Shown piece after piece: positions 16,930 through 26,607 of a DNA stretch of 64,000 nt; position 1 is the first letter of the stretch, and each line of letters starts with the position of its first letter. The translations under genes and the position numbers were made by a program. The notes beneath the pieces are model-generated. The model saw only the letters and a program-made list of their open reading frames with translations. It was not told the origin of the DNA and ran no database searches. The DNA is from Alphaproteobacteria bacterium. GTDB taxonomy: Bacteria; Pseudomonadota; Alphaproteobacteria; Sphingomonadales; Sphingomonadaceae. The stretch is taken from contig JAGWWF010000021.1 in assembly GCA_018970445.1 (NCBI GenBank), positions 1 to 64,000 on the forward strand. The letters are read 5' to 3'.

Positions 16930-17130
16930 TCAGGCCGGGCGGTTGACCAGGAACAGGATGACCACGAACATGATCGCCAGCGCCTGCAACGCCACGCGCA
17001 GGCTCATCATCCGGTTGGATTGCTCGCCGCTGACATCCTGGCCGCGCGCCATGATGATGATGCCGCGCGCCAGCACGGCAAGGGTCGCGACAGCGGAAGC
17101 GACCATGAAGAAGACGAGCGCGGTTTGCAT
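16930..17130 (-). CDS. HIG1-like twin-transmembrane small protein
   Basis: Predicted 66-aa membrane protein beginning MQTALVFFMVAS, with two hydrophobic helices (about 3-23 and 42-62) joined by a short polar loop 'MARGQDVSGEQSNRMMSLR'. This matches the alphaproteobacterial HIG1-domain twin-helix proteins, which are related to factors associated with cytochrome c oxidase. ATG 17130 is chosen because the upstream extension is not hydrophobic and includes the hairpin at 17162. The position before the cobalamin adenosyltransferase is commonly seen in related genomes (from general knowledge). Confidence 0.75.
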   Translation of the reverse strand: MQTALVFFMVASAVATLAVLARGIIIMARGQDVSGEQSNRMMSLRVALQALAIMFVVILFLVNRPA

Positions 17131-17161
17131 GGGGCACACTGTATCAAGCTGGCCCGGCTTG

Positions 17162-17184
17162 GCCATGGGGTGCGGCACCATGGC
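17162..17184 (-). terminator. small inverted repeat between sorted-protein remnant and HIG1 gene
   Basis: GCCATGG and CCATGGC form a 7-bp stem around a 9-base GC-rich loop. It could terminate transcription of the remnant gene or lie in the leader of the HIG1-like gene. No T tract is present; weak evidence. Confidence 0.25.
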
Positions 17185-17196
17185 GTGCAGCGCCGA

Positions 17197-17700
17197 TCAG
17201 GCCGGCCGCAGCCGCCGTGCCCGCGCCGCCGCGCCCACCAGGCCAAAGCCGGCGATCAGCAGCGCCCAGCTGGCCGATTCCGGCACCGCCTGCACGCTGT
17301 AGCTGATGCTGCCCATCTGCAATTGCTGGAACGGCAGGGCGTTGAGCCCGGCGGTGGTGGTGGCCGTGCCCTGGCGGAAGCCGAGGATGAAAGTCCGCTG
17401 CGCCTGCGGGCTGAACGGGAACGCCAGAATGGCCGGAAAGTCCGGCCGCAGCGTGACATCGGTGACCAGTTGCGGCAGGCTGACATCGGTGCCGCTGGCG
17501 CTGCGGCCAAAGATCAGGTTGGTCATGAACACATCGACGGGCAGGCCGGATGCGTCGTAGGGTTTGACCAGCACCCCGCCGGACACGCGGGCATTGCTGA
17601 CCAGCGTGGCCTGATCGCCGCCATGCCGATCAACATTGTGGTGCGCATCGTCCCTGTCCCCCGTCGGCTGGGCCAGAAACCCATGCTTTCGAGAAGATTG
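17197..17700 (-). pseudogene. C-terminal fragment of a PEPxxWA-CTERM sorted protein
   Basis: The frame encodes about 130 residues of credible protein ('SGGVLVKPYDASGLPVDVF', 'SLPQLVTDVTLRPDFPAIL') ending in a full sorting tail: PESASWALLIAGFGLVG followed by Arg-rich residues. No signal peptide and no plausible start exists; going upstream the frame runs into the end of gluQRS in a different frame. Sorted proteins of this class need an N-terminal signal peptide, so the 5' part appears to have been deleted, with the break near 17600-17710. An internal Met (MTNLIFG) cannot supply export. Best read as a decaying remnant. Confidence 0.7.
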
Positions 17701-17710
17701 CGACAGGCCG

Positions 17711-18574
17711 TTAACCTTCGTCAAGACCCAGACCGGCAATGATTTCGCAAGGCGTGGCGCCGGCCGCGCGCAGGGCGTGCAGCGTTTCACCGCCGTCGCG
17801 TTTGGCCAGACGGCGGCCGTCGGCACCCAGCAGCAAGGGGTGGTGGTGATAGCGCGGGGTGGGCAGGCCCAGCAGCGCCTGCAGCAGCACCTGGCCGTGG
17901 CTGGCATCGAACAGATCCACCCCGCGCACCACGTCGCTGATGCCCTGGGCTGCATCATCCACCACCACCGCCAGCATGTAGGCGGTGCCGATATCGCGCC
18001 GGGCAATCACGAAATCGCCGGTCGCCACCGTCACCTGCTGCCAGCCGGCACGCGCATCATGCCAGCGCAGCGGCCCGGTGCGGGCCTGGGCGGCCGCCAC
18101 ATCCAGCCGCCACGCCGGCCGTTCAGCGGCCAGCCGGGCGGCGCGGGTGGCGGGATCCAGATGGCGGCAGCTGCCGGGATAGGCCGGCCCGTCCGGCCCG
18201 TGCGGGGCGCTGGCGGCTGCGGCAATATCGGCGCGCGTGCAGAAACAGGGATAGGCAACGCCACGCGCCACCAGCCGGTCCAGCGCCTGGGCATAATGGG
18301 CCGTGCGCTGCGATTGCCGCCACACCGGCCCATCCCAATCCAGCCCCAGCCAGGCCAGATCGTCGAGCATTGCCGCCTCATGCTCTGGCCGGCAGCGCGT
18401 GGTGTCGATATCCTCGATCCGCAGCAGGAAACGGCCGCCGGCCCGCCGCGCCAGCCGCCAGGCCATCACGGCAGACAGGGCATGGCCCCGGTGCAGCTGC
18501 CCGGTGGGCGACGGCGCAAAGCGGCTGGCGATCAACTTATCCACAGTTTCCACACCCAGATACGGGGCTGTCAT
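17711..18574 (-). CDS. gluQ: glutamyl-Q tRNA(Asp) synthetase
   Basis: Predicted protein of about 287 aa, a truncated glutamyl-tRNA synthetase paralogue lacking the anticodon-binding domain. It has the class I 'RFAPSPTGQLHRGHALSA' (HIGH-like HRGH), 'RIEDIDTTRCRPEHEAAM', the zinc-site cysteines 'YPCFCTR' with a later 'YPGSC', and the KMSKS-like 'RRLAKRDGGETL'. GluQRS activates glutamate and attaches it to queuosine in tRNA(Asp). The start is ambiguous: ATG 18574, ATG 18604 and a GTG at 18544 are all possible, none with a strong ribosome site. Confidence 0.9.
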   Translation of the reverse strand: MTAPYLGVETVDKLIASRFAPSPTGQLHRGHALSAVMAWRLARRAGGRFLLRIEDIDTTRCRPEHEAAMLDDLAWLGLDWDGPVWRQSQRTAHYAQALDRLVARGVAYPCFCTRADIAAAASAPHGPDGPAYPGSCRHLDPATRAARLAAERPAWRLDVAAAQARTGPLRWHDARAGWQQVTVATGDFVIARRDIGTAYMLAVVVDDAAQGISDVVRGVDLFDASHGQVLLQALLGLPTPRYHHHPLLLGADGRRLAKRDGGETLHALRAAGATPCEIIAGLGLDEG

Positions 18575-18715
18575 TGGCCTGACACACAATCTGTTGTAAA
18601 GCATCAGGCATCACGGAGATGGCCGCCGGCTTGCGGCCCTGGGGGCGCTCCGCCCCTTGTGCGACTGGGCCCGTGATCCGGATCGGCCGCTCCCCCTGGC
18701 GGGAGGATATGGCGC

Positions 18716-19315
18716 ATGCTGACGACTGACCTCATCGAGGAGAAATTCGTCACCGCACCCCAGCTTGTCTCGCCCGAAGCCTGCCCGGCGCTGGTCCTGA
18801 ACGCCGATTATACCCCCTTGTCCTATTATCCGCTGTCGCTGTGGCCGTGGCAGACGGCGATCAAGGCCGCGTTCCTGGAACGGGTGGACATCATTGCCGA
18901 ATATGATCGCGAAATCGCCTCGCCATCCTTGCGCATGAAATTGCCATCGGTGATCGCGCTGCGCCAATATGTGCGGCCGTCCAGCCACCCGGCCTTCACC
19001 CGGTTCAACCTGTTCCTGCGCGATCGCTTCACCTGCCAATATTGTGGCGGCACCGGCCTGGAGCTGACCTTCGACCATGTGATTCCGCGCGCCTATGGCG
19101 GGCGCACCACCTGGGAGAATGTCACCACCGCCTGCGCGCCGTGCAACCTGAAGAAGGGCGGCCGCACCCCGGCGGAAGCGCATATGCATCTGCTCAGCCG
19201 CCCGCACCAGCCGCACACCCACCAGCTGCAAACCAACGGCCGCGCCTTTCCGCCGCATCACTGCCACACCACCTGGCGCGATTATCTTTACTGGGATGTG
19301 GAGCTGCTGGCCTGA
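18716..19315 (+). CDS. HNH endonuclease family protein
   Basis: Predicted 199-aa protein with a single HNH domain at about 105-160. A CxxC zinc pair ('CQYCGG') precedes the 'TFDHVIPRAYGGRTTWENV' catalytic stretch, and a second CxxC is 'CAPCNLKKGG'. The N-terminal 100 residues ('ALVLNADYTPLSYYPLS', 'WQTAIKAAFL') are conserved in a widespread chromosomal HNH family in alphaproteobacteria and cyanobacteria, whose cellular role is not settled. It is unlikely to be a mobile homing enzyme given its housekeeping neighbourhood. GGGAGG lies upstream of ATG 18716. Confidence 0.88.
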   Translation: MLTTDLIEEKFVTAPQLVSPEACPALVLNADYTPLSYYPLSLWPWQTAIKAAFLERVDIIAEYDREIASPSLRMKLPSVIALRQYVRPSSHPAFTRFNLFLRDRFTCQYCGGTGLELTFDHVIPRAYGGRTTWENVTTACAPCNLKKGGRTPAEAHMHLLSRPHQPHTHQLQTNGRAFPPHHCHTTWRDYLYWDVELLA

Positions 19316-19327
19316 GCGCCGGCGCGA

Positions 19328-19642
19328 TCAGCCCTTGCGGCCGGCCTTTTCGTCCAGCCCCGACAGGCCATCGCGGCGGGCCAGTTCGGCGCGCACATCA
19401 TCGAACGACAACCCGGCATCGGCGAGCAGCACGGCCAGGTGGAACATCAGATCGGCGGCTTCGCCCACCAGACCGGGCGTGTCGTCGGCCATGGCGGCGA
19501 TCACCACCTCCACCGCCTCCTCCCCCAGTTTCTGGGCGATCTTGGCGCGGCCCCTGGCCGTGAGTTTGGCGACATAGGAGCTGGCGGGATCGGCGCCGCG
19601 GCGGGCGATGATGGTGGCGAGCAGGCGATCAAAGCGATCCAT
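19328..19642 (-). CDS. hisE: phosphoribosyl-ATP pyrophosphatase
   Basis: Predicted 104-aa HisE, the MazG-like enzyme removing pyrophosphate from PR-ATP in step 2 of histidine synthesis. The signature '[17 protein letters not shown]' followed by '[15 protein letters not shown]' contains the metal-binding Glu/Asp pattern. The start ATG 19642 overlaps the end of hisF by 14 bases. It is the last gene of the hisB-hisH-hisA-hisF-hisE unit. HisI (step 3) is not in this window. Confidence 0.95.
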   Translation of the reverse strand: MDRFDRLLATIIARRGADPASSYVAKLTARGRAKIAQKLGEEAVEVVIAAMADDTPGLVGEAADLMFHLAVLLADAGLSFDDVRAELARRDGLSGLDEKAGRKG

Positions 19643-20408
19643 GATACACCTCGCGCACCGGCAGGCCGGCCGCGGCAAGCGCCGCGCGGGCCTGGGCGAT
19701 GGTGGCTTCGCCAAAATGGAAGATGGAGGCGGCCAGCACCGCCGAGGCATGGCCCTGCGCCACGCCGCTGACCAGATCGGCCAGGCTGCCAACCCCGCCC
19801 GATGCCACCACCGGCACCGGCACCGCATCGGCGATGGCGCGGGTGAGGGCCAGATCATAACCGGCCCTGGTGCCATCGCGATCCATCGAGGTGAGCAGGA
19901 TTTCGCCGGCACCGAGCCTTGCCGCCTCGATGGCATAGGCGACGGCATCGATACCGGTGGCGGTGCGGCCGCCGTGGGTGAAGATTTCCCATGTGCCGGG
20001 CGCGGTCTGCTTGGCGTCCACCGCCACCACCACGCATTGTTCGCCAAAGCGCATGGCGAGTTCACCGATCAGGGCGGGACGGGCGACGGCGGCGCTGTTC
20101 ACCGCCACCTTGTCGGCCCCGGCCAGCAGCAGGGCGCGGGCATCGGCGACGCTGCGCACGCCGCCGCCGACGGTGAGCGGCATGAAGCATTGATCGGCGG
20201 TGCGTTCGACAATGTCGATCAGCGTGCCGCGGCCTTCGTGGCTGGCGGTGATGTCGAGGAAGCACAGCTCGTCCGCGCCGGCGGCATCATAGGCCGCCGC
20301 CGCCTGCACCGGATCGCCGGCATCGCGCAGTTCCACGAAGTTGACGCCCTTGACGACGCGGCCGCCGGCGACATCGAGGCAGGGGATGATGCGGACGGCG
20401 ACGCTCAT
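19629..20408 (-). CDS. hisF: imidazole glycerol phosphate synthase, cyclase subunit
   Basis: Predicted 259-aa (beta/alpha)8 barrel. '[19 protein letters not shown]' contains the catalytic Asp (D11), and '[17 protein letters not shown]' contains the second catalytic Asp (D130). It pairs with HisH to make IGP and AICAR from PRFAR. The start overlaps hisA by 4 bases and the end overlaps hisE by 14. Confidence 0.98.
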   Translation of the reverse strand: MSVAVRIIPCLDVAGGRVVKGVNFVELRDAGDPVQAAAAYDAAGADELCFLDITASHEGRGTLIDIVERTADQCFMPLTVGGGVRSVADARALLLAGADKVAVNSAAVARPALIGELAMRFGEQCVVVAVDAKQTAPGTWEIFTHGGRTATGIDAVAYAIEAARLGAGEILLTSMDRDGTRAGYDLALTRAIADAVPVPVVASGGVGSLADLVSGVAQGHASAVLAASIFHFGEATIAQARAALAAAGLPVREVYHGSL

Positions 20409-21136
20409 GCCGCCTCCCGGCCAGAAATCCGGATCGCTTCGGCCAGATCAAGCCGGCCATCATAGAGCGCGCGGCCGGTGATGACGCCTTCGATGCCGGC
20501 CCGGCCGTTCAGGGCATGGATATCGGCAATGCCGGCCACGCCGCCCGACGCGATCACCGGCAGGCTGGTCGCCGCCGCCAGCGCGGTGGTCGCTTCGAGA
20601 TTGACGCCCTTCAACAGGCCATCGCGCCCGACATCGGTGAACAGCACGGCGGCCACCCCGGCATCCTCGAACCGGCGGGCCAGATCGGCGACGGGGAGCG
20701 TGGACACATCGGCCCAGCCGCGCGTGGCCACCATGCCGTCGCGCGCGTCCACCGCCACCACGATGCGGCAGGGATGATCGGCGGCCAGGCCCTTGACCAG
20801 ATCTTGATTGTCGAGCGCGGCGGTGCCCATCACCACGCGCCACACGCCGGCGGCCAGCCAGGCATCGACATGCGCGGCGGTGCGGATGCCGCCGCCCACC
20901 TGCACGCGACCGCTGCCGAATCCGGCCAGCGCGGCCTTCACCCCGGCGGCATTGCGGGCATCGCCGGCGAACGCGCCATCCAGATCCACCACATGCAGAT
21001 GCGTCGCCCCGGCGGCGGCAAACAGCGCGGCCTGGGCGGCGGGATCATCGGCATAGACGGTGGCGCGGTTCATGTCGCCTTCGGCCAGCCGCACGCATTG
21101 GCCGCCCTTCAGATCGATGGCCGGGAAGATGATCAT
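20405..21136 (-). CDS. hisA: phosphoribosylformimino-AICAR ribotide isomerase
   Basis: Predicted 243-aa half-barrel-duplicated TIM barrel, paralogue of HisF. '[18 protein letters not shown]' carries the catalytic Asp near residue 8, and '[18 protein letters not shown]' carries the second. It isomerises ProFAR to PRFAR. It overlaps hisH by 4 bases upstream and hisF by 4 downstream, so translation is likely coupled. Confidence 0.98.
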   Translation of the reverse strand: MIIFPAIDLKGGQCVRLAEGDMNRATVYADDPAAQAALFAAAGATHLHVVDLDGAFAGDARNAAGVKAALAGFGSGRVQVGGGIRTAAHVDAWLAAGVWRVVMGTAALDNQDLVKGLAADHPCRIVVAVDARDGMVATRGWADVSTLPVADLARRFEDAGVAAVLFTDVGRDGLLKGVNLEATTALAAATSLPVIASGGVAGIADIHALNGRAGIEGVITGRALYDGRLDLAEAIRISGREAA

Positions 21137-21741
21137 GATGTCAACCAGTTGGACAGGAAGGCCAGGCCATAGGCCTGGCTTTTTTCCGGGTGGAACTGCA
21201 CGCCGCTGATGTGCCCGCGCCGCACAATGGCGGCAAAGCGCCCGCCATGATCGGCCATGGCCTGCACATCGGCCGGATCATCGGGCGTGAAGGCATAGGA
21301 GTGGACGAAATAAGCGTCCCCCGATGGCACCGGCGCGCCGTTCACCGCCGCCACCCGGTTCCAGCCCATGTGCGGGATTTTCAGGGCGGGATCAGCCGGC
21401 TCCAGCCGCCGCACCACGCCGGGCAGCCAGCCCAGCCCGGCGTGCACGCCATGTTCATGGCCTTCGCTGGCCAGCAACTGCATGCCCACGCAAATGCCCA
21501 GGAACGGCACGCCGCGGCCCATCACCGCCTCGTTCAGCGCCGCCTCGATGCCGGTGCGTTCCCGCAGCTGGTTGATGCACTGGGCAAAGGCGCCCACACC
21601 GGGCAGCACGATGCGGGTGGCCGCCGCGATGGTGGCCGGATCATCCGTCACCACCACGCGCGCGCCGGCCGTTTCCAGCGCGCGGGCGGCCGAACGCAGA
21701 TTGCCGGCGCCATAATCGATAAGCGCAACCTGCTCAGGCAC
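21133..21741 (-). CDS. hisH: imidazole glycerol phosphate synthase, glutaminase subunit
   Basis: Predicted 202-aa class I glutamine amidotransferase. The nucleophile Cys is in '[18 protein letters not shown]', and the His and Glu of the triad are in '[16 protein letters not shown]'. The start is taken as GTG 21741 ('[17 protein letters not shown]'), which overlaps the end of hisB by 8 bases; the open frame extends further but only as antisense noise inside hisB. It supplies ammonia to HisF. Confidence 0.96.
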   Translation of the reverse strand: MPEQVALIDYGAGNLRSAARALETAGARVVVTDDPATIAAATRIVLPGVGAFAQCINQLRERTGIEAALNEAVMGRGVPFLGICVGMQLLASEGHEHGVHAGLGWLPGVVRRLEPADPALKIPHMGWNRVAAVNGAPVPSGDAYFVHSYAFTPDDPADVQAMADHGGRFAAIVRRGHISGVQFHPEKSQAYGLAFLSNWLTS

Positions 21742-22330
21742 CGCCGAGCGTGCCTTTCGTGGACGGGATGGCATCTGCCTTGCGCGGATCAATGGCCACG
21801 GCCGCCCGCAGCGCCCGCGCCACGCCCTTGAAGCAGCTTTCGGCGATATGGTGATTGTTGACACCATAGAGCGTTTCGATGTGCAGCGTGATGCCGGCCG
21901 AACCGGCGAAGGCGGCGAAGAATTCCTTGAACATCTCGGTATCCAGCGTGCCCAGCTTGGGCTGGCTGAAGCTGGTGCGCCACACCAGATAGGGCCGGCC
22001 CGAAATGTCGAGCGCCACGCGGGTGAGCGTTTCATCCATCGGAATCAGCGCATCGCCATAACGGGTGATGCCGCGCCGATCGCCCAGCGCCTTGGCCACC
22101 GCCTCGCCCAGCGCAATGCCGGTGTCTTCCGTGGTGTGGTGGCCATCGATGTGCAGATCGCCCACCGTCTTCACCGTCAGATCGATCAGGCTGTGGCGCG
22201 ACAGCTGCTCCAGCATGTGATCGAGGAAACCGATGCCGGTGGACACATCATAAACGCCGCTGCCATCGAGGTTGACCTGAACCTCGACACTGGTTTCCTT
22301 GGTGACGCGGGAAATGCTTGCGGTGCGCAT
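21734..22330 (-). CDS. hisB: imidazoleglycerol-phosphate dehydratase
   Basis: Predicted 198-aa monofunctional HisB. The Mn-binding motifs are present twice: '[14 protein letters not shown]' with '[20 protein letters not shown]', and '[15 protein letters not shown]' with '[19 protein letters not shown]'. No phosphatase domain is fused, as usual outside enterics. It is the first gene of the his unit; the 112-base gap to hslV on the other strand should contain both promoters. Confidence 0.98.
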   Translation of the reverse strand: MRTASISRVTKETSVEVQVNLDGSGVYDVSTGIGFLDHMLEQLSRHSLIDLTVKTVGDLHIDGHHTTEDTGIALGEAVAKALGDRRGITRYGDALIPMDETLTRVALDISGRPYLVWRTSFSQPKLGTLDTEMFKEFFAAFAGSAGITLHIETLYGVNNHHIAESCFKGVARALRAAVAIDPRKADAIPSTKGTLGGA

Positions 22331-22445
22331 CGCTCATGCTCCTTGCGCGCAGCGCCTAGAGCATTGCGACAAGAGGGGCAAGCAACAGGGCCTTTTCGCC
22401 GCGCGCAGGCATCCTACATAGGGCGCACACAGAACAGGACAGATG

Positions 22446-22994
22446 ATGAGCGAACTTCCGCAATTTCACGGCACCACCATCGTTTCGGTGCGCAAGGGCG
22501 GCCAGGTGGTGGTGGCCGGCGATGGCCAGGTGACGATGGGGCAGACGGTGATGAAGCCCAATGCCCGCAAGGTGCGCCGGCTGGGGCCGAAGGGGGAGGT
22601 GATCGGCGGCTTTGCCGGGGCCACAGCCGATGCCTTCACCCTGTTCGAGCGGCTGGAGACCAAGCTGGAGCGCCACCCCGGCCAGCTGATGCGCGCCGCC
22701 GTTGAACTGGCCAAGGATTGGCGGACGGATCGTTATCTGCGCCGGCTGGAGGCGATGATGATCGTGGCCGATGCCAGTGTGACGCTGGTGATCACCGGCA
22801 ATGGCGATGTGCTGGAACCGGTGGGCGGCATCTGCGCCATCGGTTCGGGCGGCAATTTCGCGCTGGCCGCCGCCCGCGCCCTGGCCGACAGCGATCATGC
22901 GGCCGAAGCCATCGCCCGGCGGGCCATGAAGATTGCCGCCGATCTGTGCGTGTACACCAACGAGGAACTGACCGTGGAAGCGATTGCCCTGTGA
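22446..22994 (+). CDS. hslV: ATP-dependent protease HslV peptidase
   Basis: Predicted 182-aa proteasome-like threonine protease. A short propeptide (MSELPQFHG) precedes the catalytic threonine of '[20 protein letters not shown]', which is exposed by autoprocessing. The conserved '[18 protein letters not shown]' and '[18 protein letters not shown]' follow. HslV forms a double hexamer capped by HslU and degrades misfolded or regulatory proteins. Two adjacent ATG codons exist (22443, 22446); the second has better AGGA spacing. The hslU GTG overlaps its stop. Confidence 0.98.
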   Translation: MSELPQFHGTTIVSVRKGGQVVVAGDGQVTMGQTVMKPNARKVRRLGPKGEVIGGFAGATADAFTLFERLETKLERHPGQLMRAAVELAKDWRTDRYLRRLEAMMIVADASVTLVITGNGDVLEPVGGICAIGSGGNFALAAARALADSDHAAEAIARRAMKIAADLCVYTNEELTVEAIAL

Positions 22995-24289
22995 GCGCCG
23001 ATCTGACCCCCAGGCAGATTGTTGCTGCGCTGGATCGCCACATCATCGGCCAGGATGACGCCAAGCGCGCCGTGGCCGTGGCGCTGCGCAACCGCTGGCG
23101 CCGGCAGCAATTGCCCGACGATCTGCGCGACGAGGTGGTGCCCAAGAACATCCTGATGATCGGCCCCACCGGCTGCGGCAAGACCGAGATCAGCCGCCGG
23201 CTGGCCCGGCTGGCCAATGCGCCGTTCATCAAGGTGGAGGCGACCAAGTTCACCGAGGTTGGCTATGTTGGCCGCGACGTGGATTCGATCATCCGCGATC
23301 TGGTGGAAGAATCGATCCGGCTGGTGCGCGACGCCCGCAGAGCCGCGGTGCAGGACAAGGCGCACGATGCGGCGCTGGCCCGGCTGCTGGATGCGCTGGT
23401 GGGCAAGGATGCCAGCGAGGCGACGCGGCTGGCGTTTCGTCAGCGGTTCGAGGCCGGCGACCTGAAGGGCCGCGAGGTGGAGATCGAGGTGGCCGACGCG
23501 CCGCCCAGTTTCGAGATGCCCGGCATGCAGCCCGGCCAGGTGGGCATGATCAATCTTTCGGACATGATGGCCAAGGCCATGGGCGGGCGCACGAAACGCC
23601 GCAAGATGAAGGTGGAGGCCGCCTGGGAGGCGCTGCTGGCCGAGGAATCGGACAAGCGCCTGGACGATGAGGAGATCAACCGCGAGGCGATCCGCAGCGC
23701 GGCGGAAAACGGCATCGTGTTCCTGGACGAGATCGACAAGATCGCGGTGAGCGATGTGCGCGGCGGCAGCGTGAGCCGCGAAGGCGTGCAGCGCGATCTG
23801 CTGCCGCTGATCGAAGGCACCACGGTGGCCACCAAATATGGCCCGGTGAAGACCGACCATATCCTGTTCATCGCATCGGGCGCGTTCCATGTGGCCAAAC
23901 CATCGGATCTGCTGCCCGAACTGCAGGGGCGGCTGCCGATCCGGGTGGAGCTGAAGGGCCTGACCGAGGATGATTTCCGCCGCATCCTGAACGACACCGA
24001 TGCCAGCCTGATCCGCCAATATGCCGCCCTGCTGGGCACCGAAGGCGTGACGCTGGACATCACCGCTGCCGGCATCGATGCGATCGCCCGCACCGCCGCC
24101 CAGGTGAACGAGACGGTGGAGAATATCGGCGCCCGCCGCCTGCACACGGTGATGGAAAAGCTGCTGGAAGCGATCAGTTTCGATGCCAGCGAACGCGGCG
24201 GCGAGACCGTGACGGTGGATGATGCCATGGTGGCGCGCGAACTGGGCGCGATTGCCGGCAACCGCGATCTGTCGAAATATATATTGTAA
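22991..24289 (+). CDS. hslU: HslUV protease ATPase subunit
   Basis: Predicted 432-aa AAA+ unfoldase. The N-terminal '[20 protein letters not shown]' is followed by Walker A '[15 protein letters not shown]', the pore motif 'EVGYVGRDV' and Walker B '[12 protein letters not shown]'. The intermediate I-domain is present ('[20 protein letters not shown]'), and the C-terminal tail 'NRDLSKYIL' docks into HslV. GTG 22991 overlaps the hslV stop (GTGA). Length is normal. Confidence 0.98.
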   Translation: MSADLTPRQIVAALDRHIIGQDDAKRAVAVALRNRWRRQQLPDDLRDEVVPKNILMIGPTGCGKTEISRRLARLANAPFIKVEATKFTEVGYVGRDVDSIIRDLVEESIRLVRDARRAAVQDKAHDAALARLLDALVGKDASEATRLAFRQRFEAGDLKGREVEIEVADAPPSFEMPGMQPGQVGMINLSDMMAKAMGGRTKRRKMKVEAAWEALLAEESDKRLDDEEINREAIRSAAENGIVFLDEIDKIAVSDVRGGSVSREGVQRDLLPLIEGTTVATKYGPVKTDHILFIASGAFHVAKPSDLLPELQGRLPIRVELKGLTEDDFRRILNDTDASLIRQYAALLGTEGVTLDITAAGIDAIARTAAQVNETVENIGARRLHTVMEKLLEAISFDASERGGETVTVDDAMVARELGAIAGNRDLSKYIL

Positions 24290-24295
24290 CGCGCC

Positions 24296-25714
24296 TCAGG
24301 CCCCGGTGAGCAGCCGATCCACCAGCTGCTTCACCGTGGGCACGAAGCGGTTGGAATAGAAGGGATCGCTGGCAAAGCGATAGGCGCTGTGGCCGGCGAA
24401 CGCCAGATTCTGATCGGGATCGCCGCCGTGGGCGATATCCTGCAGGGTTTTCTGGATGCAGAAACTGCGCGGATCGGCCAGCCGGCCGGTGCTGTTGGTG
24501 TCGGTGTCTTTCCAGGCGGAAAAGCCGCAGTGCGACAGGCAGCCCATGCAATCGGCCTGATCCTTGCGGATGGTGTCGCGTTCGGCCGGGGTGACGAACA
24601 CCAGCGTATTGTCGGGGGTTTTCAGCGCTTCGGTAAAGCCGGCGCCGTGGAATGAGCGCGCCCGCATCAGATCATCGCGGGTGACGAAATAGCTTTTGCG
24701 GCCGACGCCAACATCCAGCGCGAACTGGTGATCGCCGGTGGCCGTGGTGGAAAAGGCGATCTGGCGTTCGCTGCGGGCTTCGAGATTGCGCAGATAGGGA
24801 TTGCGGATGGCCGACGAATAAAAGCCGGTCGGCGAGAATTTGTGCAGGAGGATGTCGCCTTCGGCCAGTGCGAACAGGCGTTGCTTCCACGCATCGGGAA
24901 TTGGGCTTTCCTGGGTGAGCAGCGGCCGGGTGCCGAACTGGAACACCACCTGGCCCAGTTCGGGATTGTCGAGCCAGTTGGCCCATTCATCCAGCCGCCA
25001 CACGCCGCCGGCCATTACGATGGGCACCGATTCGGACACGCCGAGTTCGCGCATGGTGGCGCGCAGTTCGGCCACGCGCGGATAGGGATCCTGGGGTGCT
25101 CGCGGATCTTCGGCGTTCGACAGGCCGTTGTGGCCGCCGGCCAGCCACGGATCTTCATACACCACCGCGCCCAGCCATTGCGCCGCCTTGGAATAGGCGC
25201 GTTTCCACAGCGCCCGGAAGGCGCGGGCGGACGAGATGATGGGATAATAATGCACGCCATACTGGGCGGCGATTTCCGACAATTTGTAGGGCATGCCCGC
25301 GCCGCAGGTGACACCGTTGACCAGCCCGCGCGTGCGTTCCAGCACGCCGTGCAGCACCCGCTGCGCGCCGCCCATTTCCCACAACACGTTGATGTTGATG
25401 GCGCCGATGCCGCGTTTCAGTTCGCTGGCGGCAATGTCATAGGCGCGCTGCACCTGGGTGACGCCGCCTTCGATGGCATAGGCGATCAGTTCCTCGTGCC
25501 GGTCGCGGCGGGTGGCGGAACGATAGATCTGCGGGATGGAGCGGCCTTCTTCATCATAGCTGTCGGCATTGACGGCCGACACCGTGCCGACCCCACCGGC
25601 CAGCGCCCACGCCCCCGAAGACGCATGGTTGGTGGCCGAAACGCCCTTGCCCCCTTCCACCAGAGGCCACACCTCGCGGCCACCCATCACCAGCGATCTT
25701 ACACCCGAAAGCAT
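24296..25714 (-). CDS. nitronate monooxygenase-family flavoprotein with Cys cluster
   Basis: Predicted 472-aa TIM-barrel protein of the nitronate monooxygenase/FabK family. The Gly-rich FMN region 'GKGVSATNHASSGAWALAG', 'VNGVTCGAGMP' and 'VPIVMAGGVWRLDEW' followed by 'QFGTRPLLTQESPIP' fit the family. It is longer than most members (about 320-380 aa). The extra C-terminal part includes 'CMGCLSHCGFSAW' (Cys389, 392, 396) and a further Cys419, an arrangement that could hold a metal or Fe-S cluster. ATG 25714 is preferred over the GTG at 25747. It converges on hslU with 6 bases between, and is divergent from trmB. The substrate is unknown. Confidence 0.8.
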   Translation of the reverse strand: MLSGVRSLVMGGREVWPLVEGGKGVSATNHASSGAWALAGGVGTVSAVNADSYDEEGRSIPQIYRSATRRDRHEELIAYAIEGGVTQVQRAYDIAASELKRGIGAININVLWEMGGAQRVLHGVLERTRGLVNGVTCGAGMPYKLSEIAAQYGVHYYPIISSARAFRALWKRAYSKAAQWLGAVVYEDPWLAGGHNGLSNAEDPRAPQDPYPRVAELRATMRELGVSESVPIVMAGGVWRLDEWANWLDNPELGQVVFQFGTRPLLTQESPIPDAWKQRLFALAEGDILLHKFSPTGFYSSAIRNPYLRNLEARSERQIAFSTTATGDHQFALDVGVGRKSYFVTRDDLMRARSFHGAGFTEALKTPDNTLVFVTPAERDTIRKDQADCMGCLSHCGFSAWKDTDTNSTGRLADPRSFCIQKTLQDIAHGGDPDQNLAFAGHSAYRFASDPFYSNRFVPTVKQLVDRLLTGA

Positions 25715-25833
25715 TGCAGTCCGTTCTGTCAGGGCCGGCGATTGCACCGACCATTACACTCTTGCGGCAAGATGGTGGCACAGCGCAAGCCGCGGCTTTT
25801 CCGCAGGCCGGGTTTCGGGCATGGCCGCGCGCC

Positions 25834-26547
25834 ATGACGGATGTTGCACCGGGCCGCGATTCGGCCGTTTCCGATCCCACCACCATCCGCCGGCTCTATG
25901 GCCGGCGGCAGGGCCATGCGCTGCGCGCCGGCCAGGCAGCGCTGTTTGCCGATCTGTTGCCGCGCATCGCCGTGCCGGCCCAAGGCCCGATCAGCGCCAG
26001 CGGAATGTTCGGCGATGATCGGCCGCTGTGGCTGGAAATCGGCTTTGGCAAGGGCGAGCATATGGCCGCCCAGGCCGCCGCCCACCCCGATGTGGGCCTG
26101 ATCGGGGCCGAACCCTTCGTGGATGGCGTGGTGGGGGCGTTGATGGCGGTGCAGGCCGGCGCGCTGGCCAATGTGCGCATCCATCATGGTGATGCGCTGG
26201 ATGTGCTGGAACGGCTGGGCGAAGCCAGCGTGGAGCGCCTGTTCCTGCTGCACCCCGATCCCTGGCCCAAGGCCCGCCATGCCAAGCGCCGGTTCATGAA
26301 CCCCGGCCCGATCGATCGCATCGCCCGCGTGCTGAAACCCGGCGGCGAATTCCGCTTTGGCACCGATCACCCGATCTATTGCCGCTGGGCCTTGATGCAG
26401 ATGCAGCGCCGCGCCGATTTCCGCTGGCTGGGCGACACGGCGGCGGATTTCCTGACCCGCCCCGCCGATTGGCCGCAGACGCGATACGAGGCCAAGGCGC
26501 GGCGGCTGGGCCATCAGGTGTGGTATTTCCGCTGGCAGCGCCAATGA
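25834..26547 (+). CDS. trmB: tRNA (guanine-N7-)-methyltransferase
   Basis: Predicted 237-aa TrmB, which methylates G46 in the variable loop of tRNA. Family motifs are 'RRLYGRRQGHALRAGQ' near the start, SAM motif 'LWLEIGFGKGEHMAAQAA', and the diagnostic 'FLLHPDPWPKARHAKRRF'. The ATG at 25834 fits the family; the upstream in-frame extension reaches into the divergent promoter. accA begins 60 bases later. Confidence 0.95.
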   Translation: MTDVAPGRDSAVSDPTTIRRLYGRRQGHALRAGQAALFADLLPRIAVPAQGPISASGMFGDDRPLWLEIGFGKGEHMAAQAAAHPDVGLIGAEPFVDGVVGALMAVQAGALANVRIHHGDALDVLERLGEASVERLFLLHPDPWPKARHAKRRFMNPGPIDRIARVLKPGGEFRFGTDHPIYCRWALMQMQRRADFRWLGDTAADFLTRPADWPQTRYEAKARRLGHQVWYFRWQRQ

Positions 26548-26607
26548 GGGCGCGTGTGACACCGGGGCCATTGACCGCGCTGCGGCACTTCGCCTAGGCC
26601 AGCGGGC

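Noticed and set aside
18537-18545. TTATCCACA, a perfect DnaA-box match.
   Set aside because: Single copy in the start region of gluQRS, with no second box, AT-rich unwinding region or dnaA/dnaN/parAB nearby. Not an origin.
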